A stretch of DNA of 51,673 nucleotides from Solobacterium sp. Its GTDB lineage: Bacteria > Bacillota_I > Bacilli_A > Erysipelotrichales > Erysipelotrichaceae. Under the pieces are notes generated by a model. It was not told the origin of the DNA, did no database searches, and was given only the letters and a program-made list of their open reading frames with translations. The position numbers and the translations under genes are program-made. The first letter of the stretch is position 1. Each line of letters starts with the position of its first letter. This document shows positions 30,928-39,008 of this stretch, piece by piece. The stretch covers positions 1 through 51,673 of the forward strand of contig JAILCN010000073.1 of assembly GCA_024680365.1 (NCBI GenBank). The letters run 5' to 3'.

Positions 30928-32271
30928 ATGAAGAAACAGTACAGGAAAGCTCTGAACTGCCTGCTGCCGCTGATCCTGATGGGCGGCTGTACGCAGGAAA
31001 AAGAACCGGAACCGACACCGGAGCCCAGCGCTGAACCGGAAGTATTTTCTGTATGGGATATTGAACCGTCTCTGACATATACATCGGTGAAGATCCCCGA
31101 ACCGTACTTCCAGACGGAAGTCCGTGTGGATACCGCTTCCCACGGCAAGATCCCGGTGATCGCGGATGTGGACAGAAAAGGCTATGCCCAGATCTGGAAC
31201 GGAGCCGGCTATACGCCGGATTCCGTGATCATATCAAACGGAACAAGCCAGGGCATTGCCGACTATACCGGAACGGAGATCTATCCGCTCAGCGTCAACG
31301 TGCATTCCACGCCTTTTGCGGCAGGCATCAGCGCCGGACGCGTTGAGAGCAATGGCAATGTGCGTCATGTGTTCGGTTCCGTCAATACCACGAAAGGGAC
31401 CGCATCTGTCTTTGCGAATGATTTCAAGACGACGGAGCAGTTCCCGCTCAGCGAGTACACCTATGATCCTTATAAAAACAACACATACGCATACTTTGCC
31501 GTTAAGGACAAGGTATTCGGCATCGTCATCCCGCTGAAGGACAGCGAAGGGGACCTGACGTATGAATATGATTTCGAAAAGTACACCGGACCGGCGATGA
31601 GCGGCAGAATGATCGTTCCTGTCGTGGATCCGATGTTCTATACAGAAAAATATGTTCTCTGCGAAGCGGACGGAAAGATCATCGGCAATCTGGCCGGCGG
31701 CAGAGGAACATACCGGAAGAATTCCTTTATCAACGGCTTCTATGTGATCGCCCAGGCCAATGAGGCAACGTTTATCAAAGTCGGTGCCGGTCAGGTCGGC
31801 CTGACCTATAACGACGCGAAGTATTTCGAGGACGGACTGGCTCCGGTTGCCCGCTATGGCAAATGGGGCTTCATCAACGAAAAAGGCGAAGAAGTCAGCG
31901 ACTTCCTCTTTGACGACGCGCTGCCTGTTTACGACGGCAAGACCTGGGTGAAGTACAACAACAAATGGGGGATCCTGAATCTGCGCAGAGCGCTCGACAC
32001 CGATCAGTTCCTGACGGTATCCACATGCTTTGCGGATGAAGGAGAACCGATCGGTACGCTGACTGTCAGTGCCTCATCCCTGACGATCCGCTCGTCTGCC
32101 TCCACCTCCGCCAGCAAAGCGGGCATGTGCCGCAAAGGCGCTGTCTATCAGGTGTATGAGACAAAGGAAGGCCAGGGATACACATGGTACCGCGTCAGTA
32201 AGGAACACTGGGTCCCCAACAACGGCAAGTGGGCAGTCTATCAGGAAGGAAATAACGAAACCGGCCAGTAA
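30928..32271 (+). CDS. Lipoprotein with WG repeats and SH3-like C-terminus
   Basis: The 447-residue protein has a lipoprotein signal with lipobox LMGGC (lipidated C21), then a Glu-Pro-rich linker (24-40). The middle has beta-rich WG-repeat-like units (YGKWGFINEKGEEV, NNKWGILNL). The end (about 375-440) looks like a bacterial SH3 domain (LTVSASSLTIRSSAS...WYRV). It should sit on the outer face of the membrane and may bind the wall or a ligand. GGGAGG precedes the ATG. Confidence 0.82.
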   Translation: MKKQYRKALNCLLPLILMGGCTQEKEPEPTPEPSAEPEVFSVWDIEPSLTYTSVKIPEPYFQTEVRVDTASHGKIPVIADVDRKGYAQIWNGAGYTPDSVIISNGTSQGIADYTGTEIYPLSVNVHSTPFAAGISAGRVESNGNVRHVFGSVNTTKGTASVFANDFKTTEQFPLSEYTYDPYKNNTYAYFAVKDKVFGIVIPLKDSEGDLTYEYDFEKYTGPAMSGRMIVPVVDPMFYTEKYVLCEADGKIIGNLAGGRGTYRKNSFINGFYVIAQANEATFIKVGAGQVGLTYNDAKYFEDGLAPVARYGKWGFINEKGEEVSDFLFDDALPVYDGKTWVKYNNKWGILNLRRALDTDQFLTVSTCFADEGEPIGTLTVSASSLTIRSSASTSASKAGMCRKGAVYQVYETKEGQGYTWYRVSKEHWVPNNGKWAVYQEGNNETGQ

Positions 32272-32283
32272 GCCGGTTTTTTC
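32257..32283. terminator. Terminator between the lipoprotein and yfcE genes
   Basis: AAACCGGC (32258-32265) pairs with GCCGGTTT (32272-32279), with further Ts after it. The lipoprotein stop codon lies in the loop. It may also serve the convergent yfcE gene. Confidence 0.8.
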
Positions 32284-32827
32284 AGTAGCTGACACGCATG
32301 TATTCCTGATGATCGGAGGTCATCACGCGGAAGCCGTTTTCATCCAGAATGCCGTAGGAGCGGGGATGACCGTTCTTCGGCAGCGAGGCGGATCCGGGAT
32401 TGCCGATCACGATCCCGTTCTGCTTTTCCGCGGCAGGCAGATGCGTATGCCCGTACAGGAATACATCGCAGGAAGGAATATTTGCGGGACTGTAGATGTG
32501 GCCGTGACTCATGCAGACTTTTTTCCCAAACAGATACAGCATGTTGGCATCAGCCATGCAGGGGAATTCCAGCACCATCTGATCGACTTCCGCTTCGCAG
32601 TTTCCCCGCACTGCGATGATGATGTCTTTGTACCTGTTCATGATCCCGATCACCTTTTTCGGCGCATAGTCTTCCGGCACATCGTTGCGCGGACCGTGGT
32701 AGAGAATATCGCCGAGGCACAGGATCTTCTGCGCTTCCTGCACACGGAGCGCTTCTTCCATCAGGGAAGCGCCGCATAAAGCACCGTGGATATCGGATAT
32801 TACCAGTATTTTTTCATGATTTGTCAT
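32282..32827 (-). CDS. yfcE: YfcE-type phosphodiesterase
   Basis: The 181-residue metallophosphoesterase has ISDIHG (D12, H14), CLGDILYHG, RGNCEAE, SHGH and YGHTHLP, with NPGSASLPK near the end, all typical of YfcE/MJ0936-like phosphodiesterases that use Mn2+ to cleave phosphodiesters. The natural substrate is unknown. AGGAGTG lies upstream of the ATG. It is divergent from coaBC. Confidence 0.9.
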   Translation of the reverse strand: MTNHEKILVISDIHGALCGASLMEEALRVQEAQKILCLGDILYHGPRNDVPEDYAPKKVIGIMNRYKDIIIAVRGNCEAEVDQMVLEFPCMADANMLYLFGKKVCMSHGHIYSPANIPSCDVFLYGHTHLPAAEKQNGIVIGNPGSASLPKNGHPRSYGILDENGFRVMTSDHQEYMRVSY

Positions 32828-32830
32828 TTT

Positions 32831-32903
32831 CTTATCACTCCTGTAGAAATCTTATCAGAAATAACCATTTATTCATAAATATCGCATGATAAAATTATTA
32901 TCA
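32831..32903. promoter_or_regulatory. yfcE-coaBC divergent region with repeated TTATCA words
   Basis: The 89-nt gap contains CTTATCA at 32831 and 32851 (20 bp apart) and an inverted pair TGATAA (32887-32892) / TTATCA (32898-32903). GATAAAAT-like -10 elements occur within these words on both strands, so a regulator could act on both promoters. Confidence 0.35.
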
Positions 32904-32916
32904 GAGGAACTCATAT

Positions 32917-34107
32917 ATGGAAAATAAATGTATTCTGATCGGCGTCAGCGGCGGCATCGCGGCGTACAAGATCAATCAGCTGGTTTCATCTCTTGCCAAA
33001 AAAGGGAATGATGTGCATGTGCTGATGACAAAGGAAGCGGAACAGTTTGTCACTCCGCTGACTTTTCAGACCTTAAGCAAAAACAGAGTGATCACGGATA
33101 TCTTCTCGCTTGATGAACAGCCGGAAGTGCACCATATCGCGCTGGCATCCAAAGCAGACGCCTTTGTGATCGCACCGGCAACTGCCAACATCATCGCCAA
33201 AATTGCCAATGGCATCGCGGATGACATGCTGACGGCAACGTTCCTGGCAGCGACCTGCCCCAAGCTTGTCGTTCCGGCAATGAATACGCATATGCTGGAA
33301 AACCCGGCAACACAGGACAATATTGAAAAATGCCGCAGATACGGCATGCATATTCTCGATTCCGCGGAAGGCTATCTTGCCTGCGGCGATATCGGAAAGG
33401 GAAGAATGCCGGAGGCGGACGTCATCGAAGACGCGCTTTCCGCTGTCATTGAAACAGACAGATATCTGGAAGGAAAGAATGTTCTGATCTCAGCCGGACC
33501 GACATCTGAAGCGATCGATCCGGTCCGCTATATCACCAATCATTCATCCGGCAAGATGGGCTATTCCCTGGCCAGAGCAGCCCGCAACCGCGGTGCGAAA
33601 GTGACCCTGGTTTCCGGAAAGACAAATCTGGATACGCCGGTTGGCGTTACCAGGATCAATATCACCAGCGCGGCGGAAATGGCAGAAGCTGTGCTTTCGC
33701 TCAGTGATGAAATGGACATGATCATCATGGCGGCGGCGGTCGCGGACTACACCCCGCAGACCGTAGCGGAAAACAAGATCAAGAAGAAGGAAGGCGAGTT
33801 CGTGATCCCGCTGAAGCGGACAACAGACATCCTGGCGTCTCTTGGCAGAGAGAAGAAAGACGGTCAGCTGCTGATCGGCTTTGCGATGGAGACCGAAGAC
33901 CTGATCGCCAACGCGGAAGAAAAGCTTGTGAAAAAGAACGCGGATTTCATTATTGCCAACAGCATCAATGAGAAAGGCGCAGGCTTCGCGGTAGACACCA
34001 ACTCCGTCACGATCATTTCGAAAGACGGACAGAACCGGCTCGGCCTGCTGTCGAAAGATGATACAGCAGAAGAAATTCTGCGTTTCTGTGCGAAAGGAAG
34101 GGTATGA
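32917..34107 (+). CDS. coaBC: Bifunctional phosphopantothenoylcysteine decarboxylase/synthase
   Basis: The 396-residue protein joins an N-terminal flavoprotein decarboxylase, CoaC (GVSGGIAAYK, HHIALA active His, PAMNTHM and ACGDIGKGRM) and a C-terminal CTP-dependent ligase, CoaB (ISAGPTSEAIDPVRYITNHSSGKMG, AAAVADY). It makes 4'-phosphopantetheine from phosphopantothenate and cysteine. GAGGA precedes the ATG. coaX, the first step of the same pathway, follows with one base between stop and start. Confidence 0.97.
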   Translation: MENKCILIGVSGGIAAYKINQLVSSLAKKGNDVHVLMTKEAEQFVTPLTFQTLSKNRVITDIFSLDEQPEVHHIALASKADAFVIAPATANIIAKIANGIADDMLTATFLAATCPKLVVPAMNTHMLENPATQDNIEKCRRYGMHILDSAEGYLACGDIGKGRMPEADVIEDALSAVIETDRYLEGKNVLISAGPTSEAIDPVRYITNHSSGKMGYSLARAARNRGAKVTLVSGKTNLDTPVGVTRINITSAAEMAEAVLSLSDEMDMIIMAAAVADYTPQTVAENKIKKKEGEFVIPLKRTTDILASLGREKKDGQLLIGFAMETEDLIANAEEKLVKKNADFIIANSINEKGAGFAVDTNSVTIISKDGQNRLGLLSKDDTAEEILRFCAKGRV

Positions 34108-34108
34108 A

Positions 34109-34891
34109 ATGTTACTGACAGTTGATGTAGGAAACACCAATATCGCTCTCGGCCTGATGAAAGGCAATGAAACCATCGGCAGATACCGTCTGATGACGCA
34201 GACAACAAGAACCAGCGATGAATACGGCTTCTTCATTATGACCTTCATGAATCAGGCCGGCATCAGCCCGGAGGATATCGAAGATGTCATCATTTCGTCC
34301 GTTGTGCCGAAGCTGATGTATTCCCTGACTGCTGCGATCATCAAGTATCTGAAGAGAAAGCCGATCATTGTCAGCGGACTGCTCGATACCGGCATCACGC
34401 TCGGCATGGAACATCCTTCGACCGTCGGTGCTGACAGGATCGTCAATACGACCTGGGCATGGCATACCTATCACCGTTCGGCGATCGTTGTCGACTTCGG
34501 CACTGCCACGACCTTTGACTATATTGACGGAAACGGCGTATTCAAATACGTCACGATCATGCCGGGACTGGGCATTTCCCTGCACGCCCTGACCGGCAGC
34601 GCGGCCAAGCTGCCGGAGATCGAGATCGCCAAACCATGCTCGGTACTTGGCAGAAACACGGTGAACGGCATGCAGGCAGGCGCAGTGTACGGCTATATCG
34701 GCGCTGTTGAATATGTCATCAAGACAATGAAAAAAGAACTGAACGATCCGGACGCCCTGGTCTTCGCGACCGGCGGACTCGGCAAAGTGATCGCGAAGGA
34801 GACTGATGCGATCAATGCCTATGACCCGGATATTGCCTACAAGGGAATGAAGATCATCTATGATCTGATCAAGGAACAGAATTCCCAGTAA
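34109..34891 (+). CDS. coaX: Type III pantothenate kinase
   Basis: The 260-residue protein begins LLTVDVGNTNIALG and contains GADRIVNTTWAW, VVDFGTATTFDY and MPGLGISLHAL, the signature set of CoaX. It phosphorylates pantothenate, the first step to coenzyme A. The ORF track start at 34058 lies inside coaBC; the ATG at 34109 has AAAGGAAGG upstream and gives the correct N-terminus. Two CoA steps are thus made from one operon. Confidence 0.96.
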   Translation: MLLTVDVGNTNIALGLMKGNETIGRYRLMTQTTRTSDEYGFFIMTFMNQAGISPEDIEDVIISSVVPKLMYSLTAAIIKYLKRKPIIVSGLLDTGITLGMEHPSTVGADRIVNTTWAWHTYHRSAIVVDFGTATTFDYIDGNGVFKYVTIMPGLGISLHALTGSAAKLPEIEIAKPCSVLGRNTVNGMQAGAVYGYIGAVEYVIKTMKKELNDPDALVFATGGLGKVIAKETDAINAYDPDIAYKGMKIIYDLIKEQNSQ

Positions 34892-34922
34892 CAGACCCCT
34901 GTATCTGAAAGGAGAAAGTGAG

Positions 34923-36293
34923 ATGAAAAGGATCCTCGCATGTTTCTGGACTCTTCTGCTGGCTTTTGTGATGTGCATTCCTGTCCATGCCAATTCCGCC
35001 AAATACTGGTGGTACGGCAGTGACGGAAGAGGAACAGAAACGCTGGATGAAGACTGTCCGCTCGTCGTAGATCACGAAGATCTGACATTTCATATTGCCT
35101 CTTTTCCCAAAGATCATTATGTCAGCCGGGAAGAAGTGCGTTCCTATGACGCGTCTGTCACAGCTTCCTATACATTCCGCAATCCGGAATCCTTTGCGGT
35201 CGACGCCCGTCTTGTGTTTCCGTTTGGAACACCGCCGGAATATATTTACGAAGGCGGCAGTCTGATCCCGGAAGAAAAATACAGGATCACTGCGGACGGG
35301 AAAGAGATCCCCTGCATCACGCGCTATACCTATACACCAGATGAATTCAGCGTCGGAACAGATCTTGCCAGACTGTCTGACACATTCATCAGCGATCCTT
35401 TCTACAGACCGGATCTGCCGGTGCATATCCTGCGCTGGCGCGTGGAGGAACTGGAGGATAAGGGCGGTCTGGTGCTCTATGCCGGAATGACATTCAAGCC
35501 GGACCGGGATCATACCAGATATCTGTTTCCGGAAGAGTGCGGGATCCGTCAGGATCAGACCGAGACAAGAGTTGATCTGTTTGCGAAAAAAGGCGGGATC
35601 CTGGAAGCGGTCGTATTCGGCACGGTTCCCTCGGACCTTCCTGAGTGGGGATTCTATGACTATGACAATCACCCCGTGGAAGGGAAGGCTGTCAGACTGG
35701 AAGATGAAACAACGGATCTTGGGACATACGCAAAACGTCTTGTCAGTCCGGATTCTTTCGCGGCAGTCATGCCGGAGACGGAATGGTATAACTGTGTCAT
35801 TGCTTTCCTGAACCGCTGGGACAACCACGGTTTTATCTTCAAAGACAAAGGGGATATCGACAGCTCCCTGATGCGCTGGTATGAATACAGCCTGCATCTG
35901 GATCCCGGACAGACGGTGGTCAATTCGGTCACGGCGCCGATCTATCCTGATCAGGATCATTCCTGGTCTTCTCCGGTCTATACCTATACATATCTGCTTT
36001 CTCCTGCTTCGACCTGGAAGTCGTTCGGCAGTCTGGATATTACGGTGGAAACAGATTTCGAGATGATATCAAAAAAGCCTGCTTTCGAAAAAGCAGACAG
36101 TGTGTACAAACTGCATTATGATTCGCTTCCCAAAGGGGAACTGGAGTTTAAGCTGTGCGCGGAAGCAGATCCGAAGAACAATCGTGCGGCTACCGGCTGG
36201 CTGATCCTTGCCATGATCGCGCTGCCGCCGCTGCTTGGTCTGATCCTGGTGATCTGGCTTCTGAAAAAGCTCTTCAGCAGAAAGAAACGTTAG
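34923..36293 (+). CDS. Exported, membrane-anchored protein of unknown function, 456 aa
   Basis: The protein has a signal peptide (1-23, cut after VHA), a large beta-rich extracellular domain with many Tyr, Pro and Asp, and a C-terminal membrane segment (about 424-449) ending in a basic LFSRKKR stop-transfer tail: a type I topology. I recognise no domain with certainty. It begins 31 nt after coaX behind AAAGGAGA and may be transcribed with it, though CoA synthesis offers no obvious link. Its stop overlaps the convergent PAS gene by 4 bp. Confidence 0.75.
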   Translation: MKRILACFWTLLLAFVMCIPVHANSAKYWWYGSDGRGTETLDEDCPLVVDHEDLTFHIASFPKDHYVSREEVRSYDASVTASYTFRNPESFAVDARLVFPFGTPPEYIYEGGSLIPEEKYRITADGKEIPCITRYTYTPDEFSVGTDLARLSDTFISDPFYRPDLPVHILRWRVEELEDKGGLVLYAGMTFKPDRDHTRYLFPEECGIRQDQTETRVDLFAKKGGILEAVVFGTVPSDLPEWGFYDYDNHPVEGKAVRLEDETTDLGTYAKRLVSPDSFAAVMPETEWYNCVIAFLNRWDNHGFIFKDKGDIDSSLMRWYEYSLHLDPGQTVVNSVTAPIYPDQDHSWSSPVYTYTYLLSPASTWKSFGSLDITVETDFEMISKKPAFEKADSVYKLHYDSLPKGELEFKLCAEADPKNNRAATGWLILAMIALPPLLGLILVIWLLKKLFSRKKR

Positions 36294-36682
36294 ACAAGAC
36301 CGGTCCTGCGCAGCCAGTAATCACCGACCGGCTCCGAGACTTCATCTGCTGACCACGGGACTTCATGACGCTCAAAATAACCGATGACGGTGCCTTCGCT
36401 GTTTCTGACCGGAACAAAGAATTCCCGCTCACCGGTTTTTCTGTTGCAGAGCTCAAACATCTCGTCTTCGCCTTCATCAGCGCGCTGCAGGAAAGCTTCG
36501 ATCTTTCCTCTTGAGCCTTCATTGTGGCAGTTGAACAGGGACGCACCGATCGAAACGCGGCCAGTATATCTCTTTACCGCAGTCTTGTTCATGTAGCGGA
36601 TAGTGTGGGTGCGGTCGCAGAAAACGACCTCGTAGGGGTAAGCGTTCAGGATCGCTTCCAGTATTTCTTTTGTGATCTCCAT
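36290..36682 (-). CDS. Stand-alone PAS-domain protein, 130 aa
   Basis: The product is essentially one PAS domain: IRYMNKTAVKRY, a GASLFNCHN segment like that of PAS domains in DUF438 proteins, then the beta sheet with EREFFVPVRNSEGTVIGYFE. There is no attached kinase, helix-turn-helix or enzyme domain, so it should sense a ligand or bind another protein. AAAAGGAG precedes the ATG. The FNCHN Cys/His could be a ligand site. It converges on the 456-aa gene with overlapping stop codons and no visible terminator. Confidence 0.8.
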   Translation of the reverse strand: MEITKEILEAILNAYPYEVVFCDRTHTIRYMNKTAVKRYTGRVSIGASLFNCHNEGSRGKIEAFLQRADEGEDEMFELCNRKTGEREFFVPVRNSEGTVIGYFERHEVPWSADEVSEPVGDYWLRRTGLV

Positions 36683-36750
36683 GAGGTGACTCCTTTTACG
36701 GAATAATCATATCATGGAGAAAATAAAACTGCTTTCAGCAGGCTCAGGAA

Positions 36751-36759
36751 TGGTACAAT
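36751..36759 (+). promoter_or_regulatory. Extended -10 promoter of dat
   Basis: TGGTACAAT is an extended -10, with no good -35; transcription would begin near 36766, just before the GAGGATAAG ribosome binding site. Confidence 0.5.
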
Positions 36760-36788
36760 ACTATACAGGATGAAAAGAGGATAAGAGT

Positions 36789-37643
36789 ATGAAGATCGGA
36801 TATTATAACGGTGTGATGGGACCAGTGGAATCTGTCATGATCCCCATGCAGGACAGAGCGATGTATTTCGGCGACGGCGTATATGATTTTATCTTTGCAT
36901 ACAATGGGATCATGTATGGGACAGAGGATCATATCGACCGTTTTTACAATTCCATGAAGATGATGGAGATTCATCCCCGCTGTTCCCGGGAAGAGCTCAG
37001 AAAAGAGCTGCAGAAATGTCTGGACGCTTCTGAGATCAAAGACGGTGCGGCTGTCTACTGGCAGACAAGCAGAGGAAACTGCGCAAGGAATCATATCTTC
37101 CCGAAGGAAGGCGAACCTTCCACGCTGCTGATCACGGTCAGCCCGCTGAAGACACCGGACTGGAATAAGCCGCTGAAGCTGGTCACGGTTGAAGATACCC
37201 GTTTCCAGCACTGCAATATCAAATCGCTGAATCTGATCCCGAATGTGATGGCAGCCCAGCGGGCAGAAGAAGCCGGCTGTCAGGAAGCTGTGTTCCACCG
37301 CGGAGATCAGCTGATGGAATGCGCCCACAGCGCACTGGCCATCATCAAGGACGGACATGTGATCGCTCCGGTCCTGAACAATCTGATCCTTCCGTCCATC
37401 TCCAGAAAACATGTATACGAGATCTGTGAGGAACTGGGCATTCCGGCAGAATCCCGTCCTGTCACAATGCAGGAAGTCATGGACGCGGACGAGATCATGG
37501 TGCTGAGCACATCCAAGCTGATGATGCCGGCTGATACGATCGACGGAAAACCGGTCGGAATGAAAGACCGGGAACTGTTTGACAGGATCAGAAACAGATA
37601 TTTTGAGAAAGTAAAAGAAGTAACAGGCTATACCCTTGGCTGA
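36789..37643 (+). CDS. dat: D-amino-acid transaminase
   Basis: The 284-residue class IV aminotransferase has the PLP Lys at K145 in NIKSLNLIPNVMA and the Glu at position 177 (MECAHSALAI), matching K145 and E177 of the well-studied Bacillus D-amino-acid transaminase. It interconverts D-alanine and D-glutamate with 2-oxo acids and so can feed peptidoglycan synthesis with D-Glu from the D-Ala made by alr (3.7 kb). GAGGATAAG precedes the ATG. A branched-chain aminotransferase is less likely given the KSLNL motif. Confidence 0.88.
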   Translation: MKIGYYNGVMGPVESVMIPMQDRAMYFGDGVYDFIFAYNGIMYGTEDHIDRFYNSMKMMEIHPRCSREELRKELQKCLDASEIKDGAAVYWQTSRGNCARNHIFPKEGEPSTLLITVSPLKTPDWNKPLKLVTVEDTRFQHCNIKSLNLIPNVMAAQRAEEAGCQEAVFHRGDQLMECAHSALAIIKDGHVIAPVLNNLILPSISRKHVYEICEELGIPAESRPVTMQEVMDADEIMVLSTSKLMMPADTIDGKPVGMKDRELFDRIRNRYFEKVKEVTGYTLG

Positions 37644-37680
37644 AAAAAGCGGTCTGACGAAATCAGACCGTTTTCTTTTT
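37644..37680. terminator. Bidirectional terminator between dat and a convergent membrane gene
   Basis: CGGTCTGA (37650-37657) pairs with TCAGACCG (37663-37670), with TTTTCTTTTT after it and AAAAAA before it. The stop codon of the minus gene lies in the stem. Confidence 0.88.
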
Positions 37681-38157
37681 GCGGTATTCAGCGAATGTCA
37701 CCGTTGCTTTTTTGGCGGTCAGCAGCCGGCTTCTGGTCCTCTGCAGATCGACCCAGCGGAACCATGTATTGCCGACTTCCCAGAGGAAATACGCACCGAA
37801 GTTGGTGACGACAAGGAGGACGATGCCCTTGTCATTCTGTTTTGTCAGCGAGATGGAGATGAACAGCAGGGTCAGGGAAAGCGTCAGCAGCATGGCTGCT
37901 CTGACATAGACTCTGATCATGTCGCGGCGCAGTGCTTTCAGCTCATCGCTGTAATGCTCGCGGTAGACTTCCCGGATCTTTTCCTTCAGGATGTCACTCA
38001 GCGGTTCTGAATAGATGCACAGCGTGAAGACGGTGTTGTCCGATCTGCCCAGCAGAGCATCCACTTCCTGATAGATCCCGGCATTCAATTCGCTGTGCGG
38101 TGTCAGCACATGCGGATCAAACAGTTCGTTTTTTTCGTATTTCAGGTTCAGCTCCAT
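37663..38157 (-). CDS. Hypothetical membrane protein, 164 aa
   Basis: An N-terminal soluble region of about 80 residues (with YREHYSDELKALRRDMIR just before the membrane) is followed by two membrane segments (about 85-106 and 112-130) and a basic cytoplasmic tail (RTRSRLLTAKKATVTFAEYRKKK). No enzyme motif is visible. CGGAGAAA precedes the ATG. Function unknown. Confidence 0.7.
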   Translation of the reverse strand: MELNLKYEKNELFDPHVLTPHSELNAGIYQEVDALLGRSDNTVFTLCIYSEPLSDILKEKIREVYREHYSDELKALRRDMIRVYVRAAMLLTLSLTLLFISISLTKQNDKGIVLLVVTNFGAYFLWEVGNTWFRWVDLQRTRSRLLTAKKATVTFAEYRKKKTV

Positions 38158-38226
38158 TGTTTTTCTCCGGTCTCATTATAGCAAATTCCCTTTTCTGAAA
38201 GAACATATGCATGCCCGTATGGAAAT

Positions 38227-38252
38227 GAAAAAGCCCTGTTTCCAGAGCTTTG
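38227..38252 (-). terminator. Terminator of tRNA-Thr(GGT)
   Basis: On the minus strand AGCTCTG-GAAA-CAGGGCT (one G-U pair) is followed by TTTTTC. Confidence 0.75.
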
Positions 38253-38255
38253 ACA

Positions 38256-38329
38256 TGGTGCCGCTTGGCAGAATTGAACTGCCCGCTCATCCTTACCATG
38301 GATGCGTATTACCACTATACTAAAGCGGC
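38256..38329 (-). tRNA. tRNA-Thr (GGT)
   Basis: The minus strand gives acceptor GCCGCTT/AAGCGGC with discriminator A and encoded CCA. The anticodon loop ATGGTAA in CATCCATGGTAAGGATG gives anticodon GGT. It is transcribed alone from a promoter inside the end of maf. Confidence 0.95.
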
Positions 38330-38339
38330 GCGCGCATAT

Positions 38340-38367
38340 ATCATACCAAATCCTGCAGAGAAATCAA
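38340..38367 (-). promoter_or_regulatory. Promoter of tRNA-Thr(GGT)
   Basis: On the minus strand TTGATT (38362-38367), 16 nt, TATGAT (38340-38345). The -35 overlaps the maf stop codon. Confidence 0.6.
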
Positions 38368-38927
38368 TATTCTTCGATCTTCTTCAGTTCTTCGTATGCC
38401 ATGTTCAGAGGCAGGCCGACGATCGTGTAATAATCCCCGCTGATGCAAGTGATGAATCTGCCGGCTTCACCCTGGATCGCGTAGGATCCGGCTTTGTCCA
38501 TCGGTTCGCCTGACATGATATAGCTTTCGATCTCATCCTCGCTTAAGGCAGCGAACGTCACATTGGCGCAGCTGACGTCGCTGAACACTTTCCGGGTGCT
38601 CATGATGCAAAGGCCCGTGATCACCTGGTGGGTCTTTCCCGACAGCATCTTCAGCATCCGTTCCGCGTCTGAGCGGTCAGCAGGTTTGCCGAGGATCACG
38701 CCGTCTGCAGCAACGACCGTATCGCTGCCGATCACGACAGCCTCCGGGTGTGTGCGCAGGACCGCTTCCGCTTTGCGCACGGAAAGCTGTCTGACCGCTT
38801 CCGCGGCAGGCAGGTCAGGATCGAGCGTCTCGTCGATGTCAGCGGGACAGACCGCAAAATTCCGGATGCATTTTTCCAGCAGTTCCTTCCGGCGCGGGGA
38901 CTGGCTGGCAAGAATCACATGTTTCAT
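38364..38927 (-). CDS. maf: Maf-type nucleotide pyrophosphatase
   Basis: The 187-residue protein has the Maf signatures ILASQSPRRKELL, SDTVVAADGVILGKP and the GSYAIQGEAGRFITCISGDYYTIVGLP segment. Maf proteins hydrolyse dTTP, UTP or modified nucleotides to monophosphates and are linked to septum control. The track start at 38945 has no ribosome binding site; the ATG at 38927 has GGTGA 5 nt upstream and gives the usual start MKHVILASQSP. Confidence 0.93.
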   Translation of the reverse strand: MKHVILASQSPRRKELLEKCIRNFAVCPADIDETLDPDLPAAEAVRQLSVRKAEAVLRTHPEAVVIGSDTVVAADGVILGKPADRSDAERMLKMLSGKTHQVITGLCIMSTRKVFSDVSCANVTFAALSEDEIESYIMSGEPMDKAGSYAIQGEAGRFITCISGDYYTIVGLPLNMAYEELKKIEEY

Positions 38928-39008
38928 TTCAATCACCGCAGTCATTCTAGCAGAATGAATGATATAATGACAGCGGACTTAGTATTTTTTGAAAGGAGCA
39001 AATATCAT

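Noticed and set aside
38748-39008. N-terminal extension of the nucleotidyltransferase in the ORF track
   Set aside because: It runs antisense through maf and across the likely promoter; the ATG at 39009 has a good ribosome binding site and family-like start.
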